Part shown: in pieces, positions 1 to 7,717 of the stretch | Numbering within the stretch: position 1 is the stretch's first letter | Layout: each line of letters opens with the position of its first letter | DNA from: Candidatus Gastranaerophilales bacterium | GTDB taxonomy: Bacteria; Cyanobacteriota; Vampirovibrionia; Gastranaerophilales; Gastranaerophilaceae | Assembly (NCBI GenBank): GCA_944325565.1 | Contig: CALVAT010000009.1 | Coordinates: 1-41,355, forward strand | Direction of reading: 5' to 3' | Length of the DNA: 41,355 nt | Translations under genes and position numbers: made by a program | The notes under the pieces: model-generated | What the model was told of the DNA's origin: nothing | Database searches by the model: none | What the model saw: only the letters and a program-made list of their open reading frames with translations

Positions 1-21
1 GTTCGAATCCCACCTCCTCCT
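1..21 (+). tRNA. 3' end of a tRNA gene (partial, identity unknown)
   Basis: The window opens inside a T-arm: the TTCGAAT loop at 2-8, the 3' half of the T-stem CCCAC at 9-13, a seven-base acceptor strand CTCCTCC at 14-20 and a probable discriminator T at 21. No CCA is encoded. The 5' part with the anticodon lies outside, so the amino acid cannot be named. A terminator follows directly, which supports a real transcription unit. Confidence 0.75.
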
Positions 22-28
22 AATAAAG

Positions 29-58
29 ACGGGCTGAATTTCAGACCCGTTTTTATTT
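29..58 (+). terminator. Rho-independent terminator after the tRNA
   Basis: ACGGG at 29-33 pairs with CCCGT at 46-50, and CTGA pairs with TCAG inside, leaving a single bulged A and an ATT loop. TTTTTATTTT follows. It ends the tRNA transcript and lies just beyond the stop codon of the opposing gene. Confidence 0.85.
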
Positions 59-74
59 TATATAGTTAAGAATC

Positions 75-896
75 TTATAAAATAATCTTTAAATCGTTAT
101 TGTTAAATACAACCAGAGATTTGCATTTTGCAAAATTCATGCTTGTATTGGAATATACCCCTTTATATCCTCTTACTAAAAATTCGTCCATTAATAATAA
201 TTGCTTTAACTTAATTGGATCAATGTCATTAAATTTTCCAGATTTTAAAAAATCATCTATTTTAGTGGGGCCATAAATGAAATCCGATATTTTTCGAATA
301 TCACCTGTTGCAACTTTACCATTTAAGACACATTTTATCTGTTTTTCTCCATAATTGTTTTTGCCATCTATAAGTCTTGTAAAATAGATTCCAGGAAAAG
401 TTTCAGCAAAACGCTTGCTCGTTTTAAAACCTTCTTTTAGAATTTTGGTGTATGCTTCTTTGGATGTTCCATGAACCAAAATGCCAACATCTTCATTTAA
501 AGGCTTGAACTCTTTATCTATATTGAATTTTATATCATCTCCTTTAGATAAAAATTTTTCGTAATACATTTTACCGTCAGGTTCAATCAGGTATGAATCA
601 TATAGGTGTTCTTCTCCTTTGGAAATTTCTACTAATTCGGTCTTATCTGGCTTTCTGTAAATAAAATTACCATCTTTGTCTGTTGCTAGAGATTTTAGTT
701 TATTTTTAAATTTTGCGTAAAAATATTCCGTTGTATTAATCGAAATAGTGTCAGGTGTATATGTAGGAATATATTTCAATCCTTTTATATTTGTATTGTT
801 AACGGGTTTTGTTTGTAAAATATTAGTTTTACCACTTGCTTTTAACCATGGAACCGTTTTTTTAGATAAGCTCGTTACAAGTTTTCCTATTCTCAT
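75..896 (-). CDS. Predicted ADP-ribosyltransferase-fold protein (PARP/DTX-like)
   Basis: The C-terminal half looks like an ADP-ribosyltransferase fold: HGTS at residue 142 followed by an ILKEGF helix, GIYFT at about 169-173, and a final strand SLVVFNNNDLKII at 260-272. These match motifs 1 to 3 of H-Y-E type enzymes, which bind NAD+ with the His and Tyr. The position normally holding the catalytic Glu, two residues before VVF, is Ser260, so the protein may be inactive, use another acid, or bind without catalysis. The first 130 residues are unrecognised. The start is placed at 896 rather than 905 because AGGA at 906-909 sits nine bases upstream of 896 but directly abuts the 905 codon. It stands alone beside a tRNA; a toxin or effector role is a guess. 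Confidence 0.6.
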   Translation of the reverse strand: MRIGKLVTSLSKKTVPWLKASGKTNILQTKPVNNTNIKGLKYIPTYTPDTISINTTEYFYAKFKNKLKSLATDKDGNFIYRKPDKTELVEISKGEEHLYDSYLIEPDGKMYYEKFLSKGDDIKFNIDKEFKPLNEDVGILVHGTSKEAYTKILKEGFKTSKRFAETFPGIYFTRLIDGKNNYGEKQIKCVLNGKVATGDIRKISDFIYGPTKIDDFLKSGKFNDIDPIKLKQLLLMDEFLVRGYKGVYSNTSMNFAKCKSLVVFNNNDLKIIL

Positions 897-1008
897 ATGA
901 AGCATTCCTATTCACACTTGTTATATTTGGAATAAAGTATTTTCCTTGTGAAAAATTGCTTTGTGGTTAGATAATACCTCAGATAAAATTTTAGTGATAA
1001 GTCTTTTT

Positions 1009-1899
1009 TTATAAGTGTTTTTCCATAAATTTTAAACAATACTCTATTTTTTCATCGTTCAAATCATGATCACTTCCATTAAGTTCCGTGTATAAAATAT
1101 TGTTCTTTGCCTTTATATTTGAGAGTTTTCGTGCAAGTTCAACAGGAATAATCCCATCGTCTTTTGTGTGAATAATATAAACTGGTGCGTGTATCTTCTT
1201 TATTGCTCTTTCATTATCGAATTTGTTCTGGAGCGGAATTAAAAAAGCTGGTAACTGCTGGATGATTCTTCTTATAAAATCAGGCATGCTCGCCTTTTGA
1301 GCTATTTTTTTTACCATATCTGTCGCTTTGGAGAATGGATTTATTAGAATTGTGAATGCAATTGTGTGCTTTGAACTAAAATCGGCAGCTATTGCACTTC
1401 CCATCGAGTGCCCGATTATACCTATATCCTTCGGCATTATCCCCTTATTAAGAAGATATTTGTAAATTGCCGCTATATCTGTTCTTGCTCCGTCTTGGGA
1501 AAACTGGCCGCTGCTTTTTCCCCGTCCTCGATAATCAAAAGCAATTACCCCCCAGCCGGCATAGATTAGTTTTAAATAGGCTTTTTGCTGCAGAGGATTG
1601 GTCTTTTCACTGCTTATGCCCTCGCAAAATATAATATATTTTTTACAATGAAATGGATTTATATCCAGAATGTCTATTCGAATTTTATCTCTGGTTGTGA
1701 TTGTTTTGGATTCTATTTTTCCTTTTAATCCTTCTATTAATGGGAATTCAGCGAGTTTTGTATATTTTTCGTTTGCCGCATAGAAATTTTGTTCATAACT
1801 TTTAATAGAATGTAGAATTGCCGGAAGATTGAATCGTTTATTACTGTTGAAAATATTCAGTTTATCTACTTCTTTTATTGAACAATCCACTGTATACAT
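1009..1899 (-). CDS. Alpha/beta hydrolase (serine hydrolase)
   Basis: A 296-residue protein with the alpha/beta-hydrolase plan: oxyanion strand IIFCEG near 89-94, the family motif DYRGRGKS at 122-129, nucleophile elbow GHSMG with Ser165, an acid at Asp247/Asp248 (HTKDDG) and the catalytic His278 in GSDHDL. The sequence between about 190 and 235 is the variable lid. The first 80 residues are unusual but carry no signal peptide, so it is probably cytoplasmic. It resembles the BAAT/acyl-peptide or monoglyceride-lipase side of the superfamily; the substrate cannot be told. AGGAG lies six bases before the ATG. Confidence 0.85.
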   Translation of the reverse strand: MYTVDCSIKEVDKLNIFNSNKRFNLPAILHSIKSYEQNFYAANEKYTKLAEFPLIEGLKGKIESKTITTRDKIRIDILDINPFHCKKYIIFCEGISSEKTNPLQQKAYLKLIYAGWGVIAFDYRGRGKSSGQFSQDGARTDIAAIYKYLLNKGIMPKDIGIIGHSMGSAIAADFSSKHTIAFTILINPFSKATDMVKKIAQKASMPDFIRRIIQQLPAFLIPLQNKFDNERAIKKIHAPVYIIHTKDDGIIPVELARKLSNIKAKNNILYTELNGSDHDLNDEKIEYCLKFMEKHL

Positions 1900-1983
1900 T
1901 TTTATCTCCTCATTTTGTACAATAATTTAGCTTAATTTTGTATAAAAAATCAAAAATGTTGTTAAAAAAATACTCTTTAGGGC

Positions 1984-2012
1984 TTGACGATATTGAATTA
2001 AAAATGGATAAT
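1984..2012 (+). promoter_or_regulatory. Sigma-70 promoter for the SLH protein gene
   Basis: TTGACG at 1984-1989, a 17-base spacer and GATAAT at 2007-2012, about 50 bases ahead of the SLH gene start. The boxes are near consensus and no other + strand gene lies upstream. Confidence 0.65.
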
Positions 2013-2061
2013 AAGATGTGGTTTTCTGTAAAAGGAAAATGAGAATAGTTAGGAGAAGTCT

Positions 2062-3519
2062 ATGAAAAATTTTAAAATCTTGCTTGCTTCTACACTGGTA
2101 GTTTTGGTGTCAGCTTCTTGTGCAATGGCTAAAGATTGTGCAAAACAGTGTGACAAAAACAAACCTACTCACAAAATGGAAGCTTATGCACACCCTACAA
2201 TGTTCGGTTCTCAGGCTCAACAGTTGAATACGGCTAAGGAAACTTATATTGTAGGCGGAAAAGTTTACAAAAAGAACAATCACATGGGCATTGCAAACAA
2301 AGAAAATGTTGTTATTGGCTCAAGAGTTGAAGCTTTGATGAACCTCTTAGAAAAGAAACAAAATTCATCTAATTTCAATGCTAAAATGCCTGTTTTGCGT
2401 TCAGAACTCGCTGTTATTCTCGCTGAAGAATTCGGTCTGAACAACAAAGCCGTTTCTAAACAGTATAAAGATATTCCATCTGACTACTGGGCTAAAGATT
2501 GGATTTATGGTGCATTAAACGGCGGTGTTATGATTGGTTATCCTGATAAAAAATTCAGACCCGACCAACCTGTTACTAAGGCCGAAGTTTTTGCTACTAT
2601 AGCACAACTTATTGATGTCGCTACAGACAGAAGCTTAATTGTTCCTAAGTTCAATGATAAAGATATCAACAATATTCCACGCTGGGCTATTGCTCCAACA
2701 AAAGAAGTTGTTGCTTCTGATTTGTTGAATGATATTCCTAATCCGGATAGAGTAAACTCTGATGAATATCTTTCAAAAGAACAGGTTGCATATCTCATTT
2801 GCTCATTGAAAGAAAACTGGACTGGTAAAAACTCAATAGCAAAAGACAAAAACGCACCTGATGCTATTAAAAATTACAACCCTGTTGTTTTGAACGTAAA
2901 AATCTTAGACAGACTTTCTGCTAGAACTTCTAACGCAGGTGACAAATTTACAGCTAAAACAACTGCTGACGTTACAATCAACGGCCAGTGCTTTAAAGCA
3001 GGCTCTAAAGTAAGAGGTGAAGTTGTTCAGGTTGTAAGACCTGGAATTAAAAATCCTGGTTACATAAAAGTTAAATTCATTAAAATTGTAGACGGCGATA
3101 ATTGTGCAGAGTTCCCGAAAGAAATTTCACAAGCACAGGTTGCTTCTTTGAAAAATCCGAACATTCTGGCAAGATTGTTAGGCGCACCGTTTAGCGCAGC
3201 AGGTAGAGTCGTTGGTGTTGCAGTAAGAACTGTAGGTACCGGCGTTGATGTTGCTGGTGACAGCCTTGAAGAATTCGGTGACGAATTATCAACAGCTTTT
3301 GTTGATACATTTACTTTACATCCTGGTTCAGGGGTTATTAATGTTGGTAAATCTATAGCTACACTCGGCATTGGTACTTATGATCTTTGCAAATTGATTG
3401 TAAGCGGTACATTCGGTGTAATTTATGAATTCACTGATGAAGTAAGATACTTAATCGTACCTGCTTACTCTAATGATTCTAGCTTGAATCCTAACGAAGA
3501 GTTGAAAATTGTATTCTAA
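2062..3519 (+). CDS. Exported SLH-domain surface protein
   Basis: 485 residues beginning with a Sec signal peptide (charged MKNFK, hydrophobic core, likely cleavage after AMA at 23). There is a Cys at 20 but no proper lipobox. SLH homology spans about 110-190: an ELAVILAEEF helix, YWAKDWI and GYPDKKFRPDQPVTKAE are the typical segments; a second, weaker repeat follows to about 250. SLH domains anchor proteins to peptidoglycan-linked polymers; in cyanobacterial relatives they often sit on outer-membrane porins. Residues 275-345 form a beta-rich domain (GDKFTAKT, AGSKVRGEVVQV). Residues 365-465 alternate Gly-rich hydrophobic helices; no obvious porin barrel is seen. It has its own promoter and a strong terminator, suggesting an abundant monocistronic product. 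Confidence 0.85.
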   Translation: MKNFKILLASTLVVLVSASCAMAKDCAKQCDKNKPTHKMEAYAHPTMFGSQAQQLNTAKETYIVGGKVYKKNNHMGIANKENVVIGSRVEALMNLLEKKQNSSNFNAKMPVLRSELAVILAEEFGLNNKAVSKQYKDIPSDYWAKDWIYGALNGGVMIGYPDKKFRPDQPVTKAEVFATIAQLIDVATDRSLIVPKFNDKDINNIPRWAIAPTKEVVASDLLNDIPNPDRVNSDEYLSKEQVAYLICSLKENWTGKNSIAKDKNAPDAIKNYNPVVLNVKILDRLSARTSNAGDKFTAKTTADVTINGQCFKAGSKVRGEVVQVVRPGIKNPGYIKVKFIKIVDGDNCAEFPKEISQAQVASLKNPNILARLLGAPFSAAGRVVGVAVRTVGTGVDVAGDSLEEFGDELSTAFVDTFTLHPGSGVINVGKSIATLGIGTYDLCKLIVSGTFGVIYEFTDEVRYLIVPAYSNDSSLNPNEELKIVF

Positions 3520-3537
3520 TTGATACAGACAACTTAT

Positions 3538-3569
3538 AAAAAAGGAGAATAGAAATATTCTCCTTTTTT
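3538..3569. terminator. Strong bidirectional terminator with GAAA tetraloop
   Basis: A perfect 14-bp stem (3538-3551 with 3556-3569) closed by a GAAA loop. Six A's precede and six T's end it, so it can work on both strands between the convergent SLH and glycosyltransferase genes. Confidence 0.9.
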
Positions 3570-3610
3570 GTTGCTTGTTTTAAGATTCTCGAAGTCAGCA
3601 GTCCAAATCT

Positions 3611-4603
3611 TTATTTTGAAAGAATTGAATCAACTACCTCTAAGACTTTTGCCGGTTTTATAGAAGCCATACAAGGCGTAAATTTTTCTCCTTCACCAAG
3701 TAGTTTACATTTCCTTTGACCGCAATATTTGCACCCGATTGTTGGTTCTATAAATCTGCCGTTTTTACTGTATGCAGAACTTGAGCGCGGATGAGTCGAC
3801 CCCATAAGCGCAATAGTTTTTGTTCCAACAGCGTCCGCAAGATGTAAAGGGCCTGAGTCACCTGATATGAATAAGTCACATAGTGATATTAATGCTGCTG
3901 TTTCTTTTAATGACAGTTTTCCTGAATAAATATGCGAATTTTTTATTTCACAATATTGGGCGTGATTTTGTGCTTCCGTCTTTGAGCCTATTACAAAAAT
4001 GGTTGCGTTATATTTTTCAACAAGCTTATTTCCCAGTTGTTTCCAGTATTCATCAACCCATATACGTCCTTGTCTCTGTAAATCATTGTCGCCACCCGGA
4101 CTTATGATTATTATAGGCCGTTTTGTATCCGCAATTTCTTTTTTTAAGTTATCCTGTATTGCTTTATCTACACCCAGATCAATAATTTCTGGTTTCTTTA
4201 GCTGTCCGAGCGCATCACAAGCCGTATTGTAAAAGGCATCTGCCGCATGGACTCTTTTCGCATTCCTTTTTATTAAACTGTGCGGGGCTGCTATATAAAT
4301 CATTAAAAAATTTCTGGCCGAGTTTGTTAGATTTATTATAAAATCGTATTTTTCTTTTCTTAACTCGAGGCCTTTTTTTATTAAATATAGTATATTGTCC
4401 TTGTTTTCCATATCAAAAGGTATAACTTTATCCAGATATGCATTATTTTCCAGCAAAGGACAAATATTTGAAGCTGAAATAAAATGTACTTCATGTTGGG
4501 GATAAGTCATTTTTATTGCCTGAGCAATAATAGTAGAGTGAACAACATCCCCTATCGCTCCAAGCCTTAATATTAATATCTTTTTTGTTGAATTTTCTTG
4601 CAT
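3611..4603 (-). CDS. Glycosyltransferase family 9 (ADP-heptose heptosyltransferase-like)
   Basis: 330 residues of typical length for GT9, the GT-B-fold family of LPS heptosyltransferases (WaaC/WaaF/WaaQ). The N terminus shows the family signature KILILRLGAIGDVVHST at 8-24; the C-terminal half has the donor-binding block SGDSGPLHLADAVG at 247-260 followed by TKTIALMGSTHP. Four Cys (291, 294, 299, 311) form the conserved C-terminal cysteine cluster of this family. It probably adds a heptose or other sugar to a cell-surface glycan at the inner face of the membrane, implying a diderm envelope. No clear Shine-Dalgarno precedes the ATG. It stands alone with no LPS cluster around it, so the exact acceptor is unknown. 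Confidence 0.85.
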   Translation of the reverse strand: MQENSTKKILILRLGAIGDVVHSTIIAQAIKMTYPQHEVHFISASNICPLLENNAYLDKVIPFDMENKDNILYLIKKGLELRKEKYDFIINLTNSARNFLMIYIAAPHSLIKRNAKRVHAADAFYNTACDALGQLKKPEIIDLGVDKAIQDNLKKEIADTKRPIIIISPGGDNDLQRQGRIWVDEYWKQLGNKLVEKYNATIFVIGSKTEAQNHAQYCEIKNSHIYSGKLSLKETAALISLCDLFISGDSGPLHLADAVGTKTIALMGSTHPRSSSAYSKNGRFIEPTIGCKYCGQRKCKLLGEGEKFTPCMASIKPAKVLEVVDSILSK

Positions 4604-4714
4604 GTATTTGTTATGCTTATATCTTTTTCTTCTATTTAATATAACATGAAAATATTTTTCAATTTGGGCAATTTTTTATTATAAAAATACTTTATATTAT
4701 ATACGGGGTATATT

Positions 4715-5569
4715 ATGTCTGACGACGATAAAATTGTAAATAAGCAGAATAACAGTAACGTTTCACCGCCTGATGTCGGGGACAATTTTAAGATGTTTTT
4801 AAGAGTTCTGGACGACAATGACGGTGATGATATTATGCTTGATGCCGCTTTAGATTCATATTCTTCTGAATTAGATATACTGGAGCGTCGTGGGCTTGAT
4901 ATTTTGGAAACTATTGGTAATGGTGCAAAAAAACTTTTTGGCAAAAAAAAAGCTGCTGCTCCTGATTATTTGAACCCCGCAGGGACTGTGCCAACTACTA
5001 CAGATGAGGCAGTTGAACATCAGCTGAAAAGAAAGGTAAATACTGCTGCTGATGTTGTTTTTCGGCCTGAAGTTCCGTCAGTAGAAAAGAAATCTACGTT
5101 TTTCAAAGATGTAAATTATGATGTTTCAATAGATAAATTTTCAGCAATGAAGAAGCTAACCCCGAATTTAGAAGCAGGTACTGTTGTTGATTATTTTGAT
5201 AAAGCTATTGGTGTGCAATTAAAAAAATCTCCTGATGGAAGCTATACAACATTAAAAGGTTCAATAGAGTACGAACCTTTTGACAATACTTTACAGATTA
5301 AATCAAGTTATCATATGCCTCTGAATTCTATCGAAGCTAAAGTTTACCTAAATAAGGGTAATCCTGGAGCTGCCGCAGAATTTTCAAAACAAATAAGCAA
5401 AAAGACCTATATAAAAGCTAATGCGTCATGGTTCAAAAGTGATGCTGCTTTTGAAATTGATTATAAGACAAAGTTAAAAGATGATTCTTACATAACAATT
5501 GGAGCTTATGGTTCAACTTACTATAAAGAAACCGGTATGCGTTTCCGTTGGAATTTTTATGGTAATTGA
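4715..5569 (+). CDS. Unknown protein, acidic N terminus and beta-rich C-terminal domain
   Basis: 284 residues of no recognised family. The first 65 are acidic and helical, with Asp runs near 31-40 and ERRGLDILETIGNGAKKLFG as a possible amphipathic helix at 57-76, then a Lys/Ala/Pro linker. From about 130 to the end the sequence alternates in short strands (IKSSYHMPL, TYIKANASW, ITIGAYGS) and closes with RFRWNFYGN, reminiscent of outer-membrane-barrel or antiparallel-sheet domains. There is no signal peptide, so a true outer-membrane barrel is doubtful. GGGG six bases before the ATG and the terminator after it support a real gene. Confidence 0.7.
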   Translation: MSDDDKIVNKQNNSNVSPPDVGDNFKMFLRVLDDNDGDDIMLDAALDSYSSELDILERRGLDILETIGNGAKKLFGKKKAAAPDYLNPAGTVPTTTDEAVEHQLKRKVNTAADVVFRPEVPSVEKKSTFFKDVNYDVSIDKFSAMKKLTPNLEAGTVVDYFDKAIGVQLKKSPDGSYTTLKGSIEYEPFDNTLQIKSSYHMPLNSIEAKVYLNKGNPGAAAEFSKQISKKTYIKANASWFKSDAAFEIDYKTKLKDDSYITIGAYGSTYYKETGMRFRWNFYGN

Positions 5570-5589
5570 TTGAAATAATTTTAATAATA

Positions 5590-5622
5590 AACCTCCCGAT
5601 GTTTAATATACGGGAGGTTTTT
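5590..5622. terminator. Terminator between convergent genes
   Basis: AACCTCCCG pairs with CGGGAGGTT across a 12-base AT loop and runs into TTTTATA. It ends the + strand unknown gene; the A-rich left flank may let it serve the opposing TPR gene too. Confidence 0.85.
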
Positions 5623-5638
5623 ATAATGTATTTTAAAT

Positions 5639-6412
5639 TTATTCTTCAACTGGTGGAGTTGTTTCTGATTTTTGGTTAATTTCAACTTCTGTTACTTCGT
5701 CATGACCGGATGGGCCTTTTCTGTAAACAGTGGAGCCTACTTCTACAGTTCCATCCCATTCTGTATTTAAAGACTCAGGATTTAATGCAATTGCAACATC
5801 CATAAAGAAATCATAAAGTTCCGGCTCATTAATATTGTTTCTAGCATCTTTAAATGTTCTAGCATAATCTCTCATTATTTTTGCATTTTCTTTGTATTTG
5901 GCATTTAATTCGGGATGAGATTCCGGTTTGAGTTTGTAGGCCAGCTCTGGATGTTCTGAAACTAGCTGTTTCATCTGGTCGTAAACTTTAACTTGGCCGC
6001 AGAATGCAAGTATTACTTCGTACATATCGTCAAGAGCTTCTGCATATTGACCTAGTTTTATTCGGCAGTTAATTCTGTTATCATAAAAAGCTCCTGCTCC
6101 GTATCCGGGTTTATTATACAGATATTCGTAGTCAGCGAGTGCTTCTTCATATCTTCCATAGAAATAAGCGAGTTGTGCTTTAGCTATTCTTGCTGCATCA
6201 AATTCAGGATCCAGAGCCACAGCTTTTGCATAAACATCTATAGCACCTTCTTTGTTATTATGAGTTTCGTATCTGATACCTTCATTGTAATAAAATTGGG
6301 CATCTTTTACCTGTGATTGCTGGTCTGCTTCTTTAGATTTTTTTGCGTCAGCACTAAGACCTGTAACACACAAAACTGATAAACAAAAGACTAATGATAA
6401 TAATTTTTTCAT
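5639..6412 (-). CDS. Exported TPR-repeat protein
   Basis: 257 residues with a Sec signal peptide (MKKLLSLVFCLSVLCVTG, likely cleaved after ADA at 23) and tandem tetratricopeptide repeats from about 39 to 145: FYYNEGIRYETHNNKEGAID, then the AVALDPEFDAARIAKAQLAY and YEEALADYEYLY helices. TPR arrays mediate protein-protein contacts, so this is probably a periplasmic scaffold. The C terminus ends in an acidic, Glu-rich tail. AGGAG sits about ten bases before the start. Neighbours give no pathway. Confidence 0.8.
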   Translation of the reverse strand: MKKLLSLVFCLSVLCVTGLSADAKKSKEADQQSQVKDAQFYYNEGIRYETHNNKEGAIDVYAKAVALDPEFDAARIAKAQLAYFYGRYEEALADYEYLYNKPGYGAGAFYDNRINCRIKLGQYAEALDDMYEVILAFCGQVKVYDQMKQLVSEHPELAYKLKPESHPELNAKYKENAKIMRDYARTFKDARNNINEPELYDFFMDVAIALNPESLNTEWDGTVEVGSTVYRKGPSGHDEVTEVEINQKSETTPPVEE

Positions 6413-6482
6413 ATTTTTGATACTCCTAAGTCTAAGATAATTTATATTATATAACAGGTAGTATATTATTTTACAGTGTTTC

Positions 6483-7505
6483 TTAATAAAGCTTTATATT
6501 ATGTTTTTTATCCGCTCTGTCAGCCAGAAAAGTCGAAATAATCGGAATAAATATGTAATAAATTCCGCCGAGAATCAGCGCGGGTTTTGCTATTTTTATT
6601 CCTTCTATGTATTTTTCAAGCAGTGGAGAGTTTTTATTTGCTTCCTTAAATTTTTGTATAAACTTTTCAGTCGGCTTTCTTGTATAGTGGTGGATTGCAT
6701 AGCCGCCTGTGATACTTAAGCCTGTAGATATTGCAGAGTTATAAATCAGTGCTTTTTTGCGGTCGTCTTCTATTTTTTTACTTTTCGCTGTTCTGTTAAT
6801 AAAAGAAACAGTCAAAACAACATCAGTCATATTCATAATATGCTGGGCAAAGTTTGTATCTGCATATTTTTGTGCAAACTTTTGAACAGGCTTTGTGTTA
6901 AGTATTTTGCCTATGCCTGCTGCAATTTTTTCTGTTGCAGAGTTGTATAATCCTTTAAAAGATATTATTGAAGAATTTGCCTTAGTTTTATCGTTGCTGC
7001 TTTTATTATCGTTTTTAAATAACAAATTCATAACCGGCGGGATTAAAAAACAGGTTAATGCCGATTTGGGCACTGCAATAACAAAGCCGAGACCCAGCTT
7101 AAATAACTGGGTTGCAAACTGATAAACATTTGATTTTAAAAGCGTTTTTGAACCGGATTGCAGATTCTTTATCGTTGATTTATTCAAAAAGTCTGACGGG
7201 GCACTGTCTATCTTTTTTATTGCCCTTGCTACCGGATTTGAGGCCGCAAACATAATCAAATACCCGACAGCGCTCGACGCAAGGGATTTTGCACAGGCAT
7301 AACGTTTGTTCTTTTTGTCCGTTTTGGGCGTGGATAAAATTGCTGCTGGTCTGGCTATTGTCGAAAGCGCTAAAGATGTTGTTGCGCAAAAGAGTGCACT
7401 GTTGTCTGCTGCAAACTTTAGCCCTTTTAAAAGCATTTTGTTATTATAAATGCCTTTAAAATTTGATTTCGGTGTGTTTTTATGTTGGTTTAAACTGATT
7501 TTCAT
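6483..7505 (-). CDS. FKG-motif multi-helix membrane protein, internally duplicated
   Basis: 340 residues, no known family. After a polar N terminus, SNFKGIYN at 14-21 carries the short motif also seen in the proteins at 18427 and 21125. About six hydrophobic segments follow. A second copy of the motif, ISFKGLYN, lies at 181-188, and the two halves resemble each other: motif, hydrophobic pair, a YacaksLAssavGY / YnsaistglsitGGY segment, a Pro followed by basic residues (PVARAIKK, PTEKFIQK), then a last helix ending IPPVMNLLF / IPIISTFLAD. This suggests duplication of one unit of about 165 residues. No clear Shine-Dalgarno; an 8-bp inverted repeat sits just upstream. Function unknown. Confidence 0.75.
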   Translation of the reverse strand: MKISLNQHKNTPKSNFKGIYNNKMLLKGLKFAADNSALFCATTSLALSTIARPAAILSTPKTDKKNKRYACAKSLASSAVGYLIMFAASNPVARAIKKIDSAPSDFLNKSTIKNLQSGSKTLLKSNVYQFATQLFKLGLGFVIAVPKSALTCFLIPPVMNLLFKNDNKSSNDKTKANSSIISFKGLYNSATEKIAAGIGKILNTKPVQKFAQKYADTNFAQHIMNMTDVVLTVSFINRTAKSKKIEDDRKKALIYNSAISTGLSITGGYAIHHYTRKPTEKFIQKFKEANKNSPLLEKYIEGIKIAKPALILGGIYYIFIPIISTFLADRADKKHNIKLY

Positions 7506-7511
7506 TTTTGT

Positions 7512-7538
7512 ATTACAGAGGTCATCCCTATCTGTAAT
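7512..7538. repeat. Inverted repeat upstream of the FKG-motif gene
   Basis: ATTACAGA at 7512-7519 and TCTGTAAT at 7531-7538, an 8-bp perfect repeat around an 11-base centre, 7-33 bases before the start codon of the minus-strand gene. It could be an operator or, in the mRNA, a leader hairpin close to the initiation site, which lacks an obvious Shine-Dalgarno. Confidence 0.5.
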
Positions 7539-7655
7539 ATTACCCTAAAGTAGTAAAAATAAACATAGCGATTTTGTGCAATGTTTTTGCACTGCACTGA
7601 CGTTATATTGACTATGTAAATCCTCAACTCTTCTGATTGCTTGTACTTAGTGCTC

Positions 7656-7694
7656 ACCTCTTTTGCTTTTTATTGCAAGAGAGGTTTTCTTTTG
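7656..7694 (+). terminator. Terminator on the + strand with no known gene upstream
   Basis: ACCTCTTTTGC pairs with GCAAGAGAGGT (one G-T pair) and is followed by TTTCTTTT. The T-tract is on the + strand only. Both neighbouring genes are on the minus strand, so this either ends an unrecognised small transcript from about 7540-7650 or is a poor terminator for the aminotransferase gene read the other way. Confidence 0.55.
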
Positions 7695-7717
7695 ACCTTT
7701 GAGTTATAATTTATAAA

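Noticed and set aside
2062-3519. SLH protein as a lipoprotein
   Set aside because: Cys20 is preceded by SAS without the Leu/Val needed at -3 for a lipobox; the signal-peptidase I site AMA fits better.
4636-4944. 102-codon minus-strand frame
   Set aside because: Overlaps the start of the + strand gene at 4715, which has an RBS and terminator; Ser-rich shadow.
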